This document shows, piece after piece, positions 1-6,527 of a stretch of 17,056 nucleotides of DNA. The notes beneath the pieces are model-generated. The model searched no databases and was not told the origin of the DNA. It was given only the letters and a program-made list of their open reading frames with translations. Both the position numbers and the translations under genes were made by a program. This DNA comes from an uncultured Candidatus Saccharibacteria bacterium (GTDB lineage Bacteria; Patescibacteriota; Saccharimonadia; Saccharimonadales; Saccharimonadaceae). The DNA is taken from NCBI GenBank assembly GCA_938042055.1, contig CALIRX010000004.1, forward strand, positions 1 to 17,056, in the 5' to 3' direction. Every line of letters starts with the position of its first letter. Positions within the stretch are counted from its first letter, which is position 1.

Positions 1-401
1 GGAACAACCCGCGCATAAACATCTTTCAAAGTTTCGCCGCCCGGCACTGGATAATCCCAACCGCGTCGAATACCATTAAAAGCCTCTTCGCCAATCTCCG
101 CTTTAACTTCCCATTTATTTTTTCCAGTCAAATCACCGTAATCACGCTCGTTTAACTCAGTTGCATGCGTTGTTGGTAGATTTTTGACTCCGCACCCTTC
201 GAGTAGCGCAGCCAAAGTTTGTTGTGTACGTTTTAATGACGAAGTGTAAGCTTCATTAAATACCATGCCTTTCAGTAAAGCACCCAATCGCACGGTGTCA
301 TTATGACCCTTTTCCGTCAAATTAACATCCGTCCAGCCAGTCCACTTACCGAGTAGATTCCACTCGCTCTCACCGTGCCGACTAATAACTAATATTCCCA
401 T
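1..401 (-). CDS. gpmA: 2,3-bisphosphoglycerate-dependent phosphoglycerate mutase, 3' part missing at window edge
   Basis: Interconverts 3- and 2-phosphoglycerate in cytoplasmic glycolysis. Translation from ATG at 401 gives about 133 residues before the left edge cuts the C-terminal part. It opens with MGILVISRHGESEWN: the RHG motif carries the catalytic histidine (His9) that is phosphorylated in the histidine phosphatase superfamily. LTEKG, AYTSSLKRTQQTL and ELNERDYGDLTGKNK follow in the order seen in GpmA, then RRGWDYPVPGGETLKD. The ERxYGxLxGxNK block is what separates true mutases from general histidine phosphatases, so I favour GpmA. The start overlaps the end of the Nudix gene by 20 nt and has a strong Shine-Dalgarno GGAGGG at 406-411, 4 nt upstream. 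It is the last visible gene of the rny-Nudix-gpmA operon. A broader-specificity phosphatase of the same fold is the alternative. Confidence 0.82.
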   Translation of the reverse strand, partial: MGILVISRHGESEWNLLGKWTGWTDVNLTEKGHNDTVRLGALLKGMVFNEAYTSSLKRTQQTLAALLEGCGVKNLPTTHATELNERDYGDLTGKNKWEVKAEIGEEAFNGIRRGWDYPVPGGETLKDVYARVV

Positions 402-927
402 TATTCCCTCCAATCATCGGCGCAAAAAATTCTACAACCTCTTTTTTCACGCCGTCATTATCAATAATTTTCGTATTTACGTAACCGAATTTATCAATTG
501 CCCAAAATCTGATTGCCCAGAGTAGCGACATGTCTTCAAAATCAATCTCATTTTTGGCAATAAATTTACTAGCCACAATTTCCGATTCCTGCAATTTTAT
601 CTCAGAAAAAGCATCGTTTTCTAGCTTCGTAAAAAACACAAATTGATGTGTCAAAAACTCATCAGAATGACGCGAAGCGACCATCGCAAGACTTAGATCC
701 TTAGGATCAACTTGAATATCAACTTCTTCTTTCACTTCGCGCACCGCCGCTTCCAGCGGAGATTCTCCAGCGTCAACAATGCCACCAGGCAGCGACCAAT
801 GGTCTTTATAACCAGCCTTGACGATCAATAGTTCGCCCTGCTCATTTTCAATCAGCACCGCCGCACTGGAAAAGCGCCTATCCAAACTTGCCAGCCAAGC
901 CCGTCGCTCTTCATCTGTAAATTTCAT
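382..927 (-). CDS. Nudix hydrolase
   Basis: Hydrolyses a nucleoside diphosphate linked to another moiety; the substrate cannot be read from sequence. The 181-residue protein has a Nudix box at residues 49-71 (G-x5-E-x7-REVKEEVDI) with the metal-binding REVKEE core intact. The usual glycine near the end of the box is Asp70. HWSLPGG just before it is typical of the fold. The N-terminus (TDEERRAWLASLDRRF) precedes the first strand AAVLIENEQGELLIV. The start ATG shares one base with the TAA of rny (TAATG), with no good Shine-Dalgarno of its own, so translation is probably coupled to rny. Its 3' end overlaps gpmA by 20 nt. Placement with RNase Y makes an RNA 5'-end pyrophosphohydrolase (RppH-like) conceivable, but ADP-ribose, NADH or housecleaning activity is equally possible. 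Confidence 0.88.
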   Translation of the reverse strand: MKFTDEERRAWLASLDRRFSSAAVLIENEQGELLIVKAGYKDHWSLPGGIVDAGESPLEAAVREVKEEVDIQVDPKDLSLAMVASRHSDEFLTHQFVFFTKLENDAFSEIKLQESEIVASKFIAKNEIDFEDMSLLWAIRFWAIDKFGYVNTKIIDNDGVKKEVVEFFAPMIGGNNGNISY

Positions 928-2417
928 TATTTAGCAAACTCAATTGCTCGCGTTTCGCGAATCACGTTAACCTTAATGGTGCCAGGATATTGCATTGTCG
1001 ACTCAATTTTCGTGGCAATATCTCGCGCTAATTTAATCGCCGACAAATCATCAATCGTCTGAGGTTTTACGATTACACGAACTTCACGACCAGCAGAAAT
1101 CGCATAAGCCTTATCAATTCCCTCAAAGCTCGTAGCGACGTTTTCCAAATCGCGCATTCGCTCTGCAAAATTCTCAGCAGAAACGTTACGCGCACCTGGA
1201 CGCGCAGCCGAAGCCGCGTCACAAACTCGAACAATAATTGCCTCTGGAGTTGTCGCTTCGATATCATCGTGGTGCGCTTCGATTGCGTGAACAATTCTCT
1301 CGTCCATACCATATTTACGAGCCAATTCCGCCCCAATATGATGGTGTTTACCCTCAATTTTATGCGACACCGCCTTGCCGACGTCATGAAGAAGTGTAGC
1401 AATCTTCGTAATGCGCACATCCGCGCCGATTTCTTCAGCAATCATTCCAGCAATTTGTGCCATCTCAGTCGAATGCTTCAAAACGTTCTGCCCGAAGCTG
1501 GTACGAAACTTCAGCTCACCAAGAAGCAGTAGCATCTCCTTCGGAATCCCAACCACGCCAGTTTCGCGCATAGCATCTTCACCGGCTTGGCGAACTTCTT
1601 TTTCAATCTGCTTTTTAGCCTTAGCAACTACTTCTTCAATGCGCGCAGGATGGATACGACCATCCTTCATTAGCATCTCAAGACTCAAGCGAGACACTTG
1701 TCGGCGAACAGGATCAAAACTCGACAAAATAATCATGCCAGGTGTATCGTCAACTAAAATATCGACGCCAGTTTCGCGCTGCAACGCCTGGATATTACGC
1801 CCTTCCTTACCGATAATTCGACCCTTCATCTCATCATCAGTCAGTTTGACTGCAGTCACCGTGCGCTCAGCGGTAACTTCACTGCTCATTCGTTCCATTG
1901 CAGTCACCAAAATCATTTGTGCCCGCTCTTCAGCGTCATCCATTGCATCATGTTGTAGTTTCGACACCAAACCGACCAAGTCTTGCTTAATGTCGCGCTC
2001 AGTCATCTGCATTAACTTATCGGCAGCGTCTTTTTTCTTCAATCCAGCGATTTTTTCCAATTTCTCTTGCTGTCTGGAGCGAATATCGCGAATTTCATTT
2101 TTAAGATTATCAACTTCATCCTCATGCGCGCGCAGTTTTTCCGCTCGTCGATCAAGCTCCTCCAATTTATTGTCCAGGGTCTTCTCGCGATCCGCCAAAC
2201 GATTTTCGGTCTTTTGCCATTCCTTGCGACGTTCATTTTCAATCTTAAGCGCCTCGTCCTTAGCCTTTAGGACAATGTCGCTCGCCTTAGTTTTTGCATC
2301 CGCCAGATCTCGCTCAATCTGATTTTTACCGTTAATTTGGCGAGTTCTCTGATATCCAACAAGACCAGCAGCGCCCGCGCCAGCTCCAACAGCCGCGGCA
2401 ATAATTACTTCTATCAT
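927..2417 (-). CDS. rny: Ribonuclease Y
   Basis: Membrane-anchored endoribonuclease that starts mRNA decay in many bacteria lacking RNase E. Domains in order, numbered from the upstream ATG at 2423: a short N-terminal membrane segment (about residues 4-22, Ala/Gly-rich), a long charged coiled coil (about 30-170), a KH RNA-binding domain with GKEGRN at 205-210, and an HD domain with the LLHDVGK motif (His346, Asp347) and HHHIGAELARKYG. GQNVLKHSTEMA at 311-322 is a family signature. Length (496-498) is close to the usual ~515. Two in-frame ATGs lie at 2423 and 2417; AAAGG at 2425-2429 is 1 nt from the first but 7 nt from the second, so I choose 2417. It leads the operon with the Nudix gene (TAATG junction) and gpmA, behind an unusually long leader of about 105 nt. 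Confidence 0.95.
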   Translation of the reverse strand: MIEVIIAAAVGAGAGAAGLVGYQRTRQINGKNQIERDLADAKTKASDIVLKAKDEALKIENERRKEWQKTENRLADREKTLDNKLEELDRRAEKLRAHEDEVDNLKNEIRDIRSRQQEKLEKIAGLKKKDAADKLMQMTERDIKQDLVGLVSKLQHDAMDDAEERAQMILVTAMERMSSEVTAERTVTAVKLTDDEMKGRIIGKEGRNIQALQRETGVDILVDDTPGMIILSSFDPVRRQVSRLSLEMLMKDGRIHPARIEEVVAKAKKQIEKEVRQAGEDAMRETGVVGIPKEMLLLLGELKFRTSFGQNVLKHSTEMAQIAGMIAEEIGADVRITKIATLLHDVGKAVSHKIEGKHHHIGAELARKYGMDERIVHAIEAHHDDIEATTPEAIIVRVCDAASAARPGARNVSAENFAERMRDLENVATSFEGIDKAYAISAGREVRVIVKPQTIDDLSAIKLARDIATKIESTMQYPGTIKVNVIRETRAIEFAK

Positions 2418-2423
2418 TATCAT

Positions 2424-2570
2424 TCCTTTCCGATCAGCCGCCCCTGAGTGTTCGTCTCAAGGAAAAATATCAACAGCCAATCAACTTCAAACTATCTAAT
2501 CCGGCGAATCAAAAATCACAAACCGCCGTAATTTAATTATACACGGTTTTGATGGTTTGGGCGATAAAAA
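2424..2570. other. Intergenic region between tsaB and rny, 147 nt
   Basis: The longest stretch without a gene in this window. On the minus strand it holds the predicted rny promoter near the tsaB end and a leader of about 105 nt. No open reading frame with a ribosome binding site, tRNA-like fold or rho-independent terminator was seen. An imperfect inverted repeat AAACCG (2520-2525) / CGGTTT (2544-2549) brackets the -10 box and could be an operator or chance. Confidence 0.6.
2536..2565 (-). promoter_or_regulatory. Predicted rny promoter
   Basis: TATAAT on the minus strand at 2541-2536 with ATCGCC at 2565-2560, 18 nt upstream in the -35 position. Transcription would start near 2529, giving a leader of about 105-110 nt. 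The -35 hexamer does not resemble TTGACA, but the same TTATCGCC at the same spacing lies upstream of tsaE. Confidence 0.55.
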
Positions 2571-2945
2571 TTATTTTCGCGGCGCAGTGACATTTGCAGC
2601 AGCACCGTACTCTGGCATAACAATTTTTTCATTCTCGCCAGAACGTAATTTATCCAAAGCCAAATCACGCCAATTGTCACCCATCGCGCCAACAATAGGA
2701 ATATTCAAGCTGTCCGCCAGCGTATTCGCAACCGTCAAACCAATTCTCAGCCCCGTAAAACTTCCCGGCCCTTTCATCACGCCAATGCCGCTTATCAGAT
2801 GTAAATCGCCAGTCTTTTCTTCCAAAAATTTCAACAAATTCCGCGCCAACGTTCGCCTAGCTTCCCATTCAAAATCCTGACGATTTTCTCCATTGACTAT
2901 TGTCAAAAAACATGTTGATGTTGAAGTGTCCAATAAAATTATCAC
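2571..2945 (-). CDS. tsaB: TsaB, short form (t6A tRNA modification)
   Basis: Partner of TsaD and TsaE in making N6-threonylcarbamoyladenosine at position 37 of ANN-decoding tRNAs. The 124-residue protein shows the N-terminal ASKHA lobe: MIILLDTSTST at the start, and KGPGSFTGLRIGL at residues 58-70, the strongest TsaB signature. Usual TsaB is about 220-235 residues, so the C-terminal lobe is absent. No continuation appears after the stop: the next 147 nt are the rny promoter and leader, so this is a natural short form rather than a visible frameshift. The start is GTG at 2945, overlapping the tsaE TGA by 4 nt (GTGA), indicating coupled translation. In known complexes the N-terminal lobe mediates dimerisation with TsaD, so the short form could still work as a scaffold; that is inference. 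Confidence 0.88.
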   Translation of the reverse strand: MIILLDTSTSTCFLTIVNGENRQDFEWEARRTLARNLLKFLEEKTGDLHLISGIGVMKGPGSFTGLRIGLTVANTLADSLNIPIVGAMGDNWRDLALDKLRSGENEKIVMPEYGAAANVTAPRK

Positions 2946-3400
2946 GCCATATTCTCCTTTATTTTTCCCAAAAGTTCATCAGATTTTTTGCCACCAGGGT
3001 GAAATTCCACAAGCCGCCCTTCTTCGCTAGTCGCAGTAATTTTTATCACCAACCGATCACTCGGCAATGCATCGTCAACAGCGCCAGCCCATTCAACTAC
3101 AACCACCGAATTAGAAGCCGCCACTTCACGAATCTCCTCGCTCATAATTCCAGCATTTCCCAATCTATAAAAATCGTAATGCGCCAAACTCAGACCGCGA
3201 GGTGAATCGTACACGCGTGAAATCGTGAAAGTTGGACTCTGAACTGGCTCATTGATCTCTAAAGCTTGCGCAATTCCCTTCGTCAATGTGGTTTTCCCCG
3301 CGCCAATATCACCGACCAATTCCAGCACTTCCCCGCCAGAAACAGCCCGACCAATTGCCGCGCCCAATTCTCGCATTTTCTCTTCACCAGAAATATTCAC
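2942..3400 (-). CDS. tsaE: TsaE, t6A synthesis ATPase
   Basis: P-loop ATPase that resets the TsaB-TsaD complex during t6A synthesis. The 152-residue protein has Walker A GDIGAGKTT at 30-38, SPTFTI at 55-60, HYDFYRL at 74-80 and the VVVEWA block at 100-105 that is characteristic of TsaE. Length is typical. The start is GTG at 3400; an internal ATG at codon 9 is possible but would lose NISGEEK, common in TsaE N-termini. It has no Shine-Dalgarno and the -10 box ends 6 nt before the GTG, so the mRNA is probably leaderless. It is first of a tsaE-tsaB unit diverging from pilB. TsaD is not in the window. Confidence 0.94.
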   Translation of the reverse strand: MNISGEEKMRELGAAIGRAVSGGEVLELVGDIGAGKTTLTKGIAQALEINEPVQSPTFTISRVYDSPRGLSLAHYDFYRLGNAGIMSEEIREVAASNSVVVVEWAGAVDDALPSDRLVIKITATSEEGRLVEFHPGGKKSDELLGKIKENMA

Positions 3401-3406
3401 TCTTAT

Positions 3407-3436
3407 ATTATACTATGCTAGCTTTTTTTTGGCGAT
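3407..3436 (-). promoter_or_regulatory. Predicted tsaE promoter (leaderless)
   Basis: Minus-strand TATAAT at 3412-3407, with ATCGCC at 3436-3431, 18 nt upstream. The expected transcription start falls at about 3400, on the GTG start codon of tsaE itself. Confidence 0.6.
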
Positions 3437-3447
3437 AATAGTACAAT
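3434..3447 (+). promoter_or_regulatory. Predicted pilB promoter
   Basis: Two candidate -10 boxes in the 60-nt tsaE-pilB gap: GATAAT at 3434-3439 and TACAAT at 3442-3447. The second predicts a start near 3454, leaving a leader of about 7 nt with only a weak AAGAG before the ATG. No good -35 box is seen. Confidence 0.4.
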
Positions 3448-3460
3448 AACCATAAGAGTT

Positions 3461-5239
3461 ATGCGTGTTTCAGACCAGACAATTGAGAGCATTCTGAAAC
3501 AAGGTGGGGTTGTTGATGAGCCGCAGCTTGCTGATTTGAAATTGATCGCTGAACGGTCGAAGCAAACATTGCAAGAAACCGCTATTGAACAAAAAGTCAT
3601 TTCTGAGGAAGATTTGACAAAGTTGATCGGCGATTATATCGGCGTGCCTTTCGTGCGAATTGAGCCAAAGGATATTCCCGAAGATATATTGAAACGAATT
3701 CCTGAACATATCGCGCGCCAGTATAATGTTGTGCTTTTTGAGAAAAATGAGGACGATAGCTTGTCACTTGCGATGGAAGATCCAGACGACGTGCAGGCGT
3801 TGAACTTTATTCAGAAAGAAATTGGCTACAACACTAAGGTTTTCCTAGCGACAAAAAGCAACATTTTGGACTGTTTGGAAAATTATCGCGGCAATATTAA
3901 CGCCGAGCTCGACGAAGTTATCGCAGTGCAAAAAGACGCTTCTGCTGAAGACCAAAACGTTAGCCAAGACGATTTCGCGGAAAATTCACCAATTGCCCAA
4001 ACTGTTAATTTGTTACTGGAATACGCCATAAAATCCAACGCTTCTGACATTCACATTGAGCCGCGCGAGGATTACGTTCAGGTTCGCTATCGAATTGACG
4101 GTGTTTTGAAGGAAGTTAACAAATTGCCACGAAACGTTCACGGCGCTTTAGTGAGCCGCATTAAAATTCTCTCTAATCTGAAAATTGACGAACGCCGCGT
4201 GCCACAGGACGGCCGATTTAAGATAAAAGTTTCAGGAAAACAATACGCGCTTCGTGTTTCGACATTACCAATTGCTGACGGCGAAAAAGTGGTTATGCGT
4301 ATTTTGGACGAATCGAACCAGGCTGTTAAACTGGATCAGCTTGGATATTGGGGTCTGTCGCTCGCAACCGTAAAAGACGCAATGGCTCAGCCGAACGGAA
4401 TGATCCTAGTGACTGGACCGACCGGATCGGGGAAATCGACCAGCTTGTTCAGCGTTTTGTCGGAACTTAATACTCCAGATGTCAATATTTCCACAATTGA
4501 AGACCCGGTGGAATATAAAATCCCAGGAGTCAATCAAACCCAGACCAACGCCAAAGCCGGGATGACTTTCGCCTCAGGACTAAGGGCACTACTTCGCCAA
4601 GACCCAAATATCATCATGGTCGGAGAAATTCGCGACGGCGAAACCGCAAACCTTGGTGTTCAAGCGGCGCTGACCGGACACTTGGTGTTCTCTACTCTGC
4701 ACACAAATAACGCTGCGACATGTTTGCCACGTCTGCTGGATATGGGAATTGAGCCATTCTTGATCGCTTCAACAGTAAAGGCGGTGATTGGACAGCGACT
4801 AGTTAGGCGCCTGTGTATGAATTGCCGCCAAGAATACACTCCAAACGAAGAAGAAATAAAGTATATCACCGAAATGTTTAAGATAAACACCGAGTCGATC
4901 AAGAAAATCCATGATCTCGAACAGCAAGCTTTTGACGATAAAATTGGCGGCGACACGCCCATGGGATCAACCGATTCAGGAATTGAACGATTATGGAGGC
5001 CGAACCCAGAAGGCTGTGATGAATGTGGACATAATGGATTCAAGGGGCGTGTTGGCATTTACGAGGTTCTTGGCATTTCCATCCCTATCCAAAAAATGAT
5101 TACCGCCAACGCCACCAGCAACGATATTCAAGATCAAGCGATTTCCGAAGGCATGGTGACAATGCAGATGGACGGACTTATTAAATCACTGCGCGGGATC
5201 ACCACCGTGGACGAAGTTTTGAGGGCAACAAGGGAGTAA
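3461..5239 (+). CDS. pilB: Type IV pilus assembly ATPase PilB (GspE family)
   Basis: Hexameric cytoplasmic motor that powers pilin polymerisation. The 592-residue protein has an N-terminal MshEN-like region (about 1-140), then the GspE core: Walker A GPTGSGKST at 319-327, Asp box STIEDPVEY at 344-352, Walker B IIMVGEIRDGE at 384-394 and His box TGHLVFSTLHTN at 405-416. The Cys452-x2-Cys455 and Cys519-x2-Cys522 pairs form the zinc site typical of extension ATPases, arguing against PilT. The 63 residues between the pairs are acidic and Gly/Ser-rich, apparently longer than usual. The first MshEN repeat lacks its RLG motif, so c-di-GMP binding is doubtful. First gene of the pilus block, 4 nt before pilC, whose Shine-Dalgarno lies in its last codons. 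Confidence 0.96.
   Translation: MRVSDQTIESILKQGGVVDEPQLADLKLIAERSKQTLQETAIEQKVISEEDLTKLIGDYIGVPFVRIEPKDIPEDILKRIPEHIARQYNVVLFEKNEDDSLSLAMEDPDDVQALNFIQKEIGYNTKVFLATKSNILDCLENYRGNINAELDEVIAVQKDASAEDQNVSQDDFAENSPIAQTVNLLLEYAIKSNASDIHIEPREDYVQVRYRIDGVLKEVNKLPRNVHGALVSRIKILSNLKIDERRVPQDGRFKIKVSGKQYALRVSTLPIADGEKVVMRILDESNQAVKLDQLGYWGLSLATVKDAMAQPNGMILVTGPTGSGKSTSLFSVLSELNTPDVNISTIEDPVEYKIPGVNQTQTNAKAGMTFASGLRALLRQDPNIIMVGEIRDGETANLGVQAALTGHLVFSTLHTNNAATCLPRLLDMGIEPFLIASTVKAVIGQRLVRRLCMNCRQEYTPNEEEIKYITEMFKINTESIKKIHDLEQQAFDDKIGGDTPMGSTDSGIERLWRPNPEGCDECGHNGFKGRVGIYEVLGISIPIQKMITANATSNDIQDQAISEGMVTMQMDGLIKSLRGITTVDEVLRATRE
5232..5236 (+). promoter_or_regulatory. Ribosome binding site of pilC
   Basis: GGGAG lies in the last codons of pilB, 7 nt before the pilC ATG at 5244, so the two genes are expressed from one message. 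Confidence 0.7.
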
Positions 5240-5243
5240 TATT

Positions 5244-6470
5244 ATGCCAATTTTTGAATATTTGCTTGTCAATAAAAAGAAAGAGACCGTCTCTTCAACG
5301 ATTGAAGCGGCCGATAAACTATCTGCCATTAATAATTTGAGGTCACGCGGACAATTGATAAAAATTGAAGAAAAAGGCGCAAAAAAAGAGCTTAGTTTTT
5401 CTTTCGGCAAGAAAAAGAAAGGCGCCAAAACTGAAGAATTGGTGATGTTTACTCGCCAATTAAGCGCCATGGTTTCAGCTGGCGTTCCTATTCTTCGTTC
5501 CCTTAACTCTATGGCAAAACACGCCGAAAGCGCCAATTTTCGAGACACGATCAACGCCGTAATAAAGGACATTGAAGGTGGTATGTCATTTGCAGATGCC
5601 CTTAGTAAACATCCAGAAACTTTCAATGACATCTACGTAAATATGGTTGCTGCAGGTGAAACTGGAGGTATTTTGGATGACATCCTAAAGCGCCTAGCCC
5701 TACAACAAGAAAAAAACTCCTCCATGAAGAAAAAGATTAAAGGCGCCATGACATATCCGATCGTCCTTTTGATTATTACAATTATCGCCTTCTTCATCTT
5801 GATGATCTTCATTATTCCAGTCATAGGTAAAACTATTAAAGACATGGGCGGACCCGACGCCAAATTGCCACTTCTTACTGAGATTATGCTCGGAATTAGC
5901 GATTTTGTGGTGTCATTCTGGTATATAATCATTCCAATATTTGCCGGAAGCATTTGGCTATTAATTCGCTATATTAAAACTCCAAAAGGTCGCGTAAAAT
6001 TTCACAATATCATCATCAAAGTTCCAGCTGTCGGACCAATTGTTAAGAAGGTGGCAATCGCCCGCTTTACTCGAACCTTTTCTGCTCTTATCGGCGCGGG
6101 CGTAGCTGTGCTTGAAGCATTAGACGTAACTTCGCGCGCCGTCGGAAATGTCGCCTACGAAAAATCCCTTAAAGAAGCTACTAAGCGAGTCCAAAACGGT
6201 GAAGTCTTGTCAAAAATTATTGCAGAGCAGGACGATTTATATCCGCCAATCGTAGCACAGATGTTGTCTGTCGGTGAAGAAACCGGACAAACGGACAAAG
6301 TTCTGGTTAAAGTCGCTGACTTTTACGAGGAGGAAGTTGACACCGCGATTGACGGCGTTAGCTCTATTATCGAGCCAGTGATGATCGTTGCTATGGGTAT
6401 TGTTATTGCCCTGGTGGCGGTTAGTGTTATGGGTCCAATTACAAGTATGGCGGGTCAAGTTAAGGAATAA
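5244..6470 (+). CDS. pilC: Type IV pilus inner-membrane platform protein PilC (GspF family)
   Basis: Polytopic platform protein that couples PilB rotation to pilin insertion. The 408 residues hold two T2SSF cytoplasmic repeats (about 68-190 and 270-390). The first contains MFTRQLSAMVSAGVPILRSL and NMVAAGETGG; the second contains RFTRTFSALIGAGVAVLEAL and QMLSVGEETGQTDKVL, matching the duplicated family signature. Three hydrophobic spans are seen at about 170-195, 220-240 and 375-400. Length is normal. The N-terminus (MPIFEYLLVNKKKETVSSTIEA) is the usual short domain before a lysine-rich linker. Directly follows pilB by 4 nt; pilM follows after a 57-nt gap that contains a new promoter. Confidence 0.96.
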   Translation: MPIFEYLLVNKKKETVSSTIEAADKLSAINNLRSRGQLIKIEEKGAKKELSFSFGKKKKGAKTEELVMFTRQLSAMVSAGVPILRSLNSMAKHAESANFRDTINAVIKDIEGGMSFADALSKHPETFNDIYVNMVAAGETGGILDDILKRLALQQEKNSSMKKKIKGAMTYPIVLLIITIIAFFILMIFIIPVIGKTIKDMGGPDAKLPLLTEIMLGISDFVVSFWYIIIPIFAGSIWLLIRYIKTPKGRVKFHNIIIKVPAVGPIVKKVAIARFTRTFSALIGAGVAVLEALDVTSRAVGNVAYEKSLKEATKRVQNGEVLSKIIAEQDDLYPPIVAQMLSVGEETGQTDKVLVKVADFYEEEVDTAIDGVSSIIEPVMIVAMGIVIALVAVSVMGPITSMAGQVKE

Positions 6471-6491
6471 TAGTTTTTCAAAAAAGCTTAT

Positions 6492-6516
6492 GCTATAATA
6501 CCGATATATAGGTGGG
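6492..6516 (+). promoter_or_regulatory. pilM promoter and ribosome binding site
   Basis: Extended -10 TGCTATAAT at 6492-6500 predicts a start near 6507. AGGTGG at 6511-6516 is a Shine-Dalgarno 11 nt before the GTG start at 6528. This separates pilMNO from pilBC as an independently transcribed unit, although read-through from pilC is possible because no terminator is seen between them. Confidence 0.6.
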
Positions 6517-6527
6517 AAAATAATAAC

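Noticed and set aside
1411..2322. A 303-codon open frame on the plus strand opposite rny
   Set aside because: It is the antisense shadow of the rny coiled-coil and KH region: Ser/Arg-rich, no domain, no ribosome binding site, and rny is certain.
2571..2945. A frameshift explaining the short TsaB
   Set aside because: The bases after the stop are the rny promoter and leader and no frame continues a TsaB-like C-terminal lobe.
6471..6490. A/T-rich inverted repeat after pilC as a terminator
   Set aside because: The T-run/A-run pair has no GC stem and overlaps the pilM promoter region.
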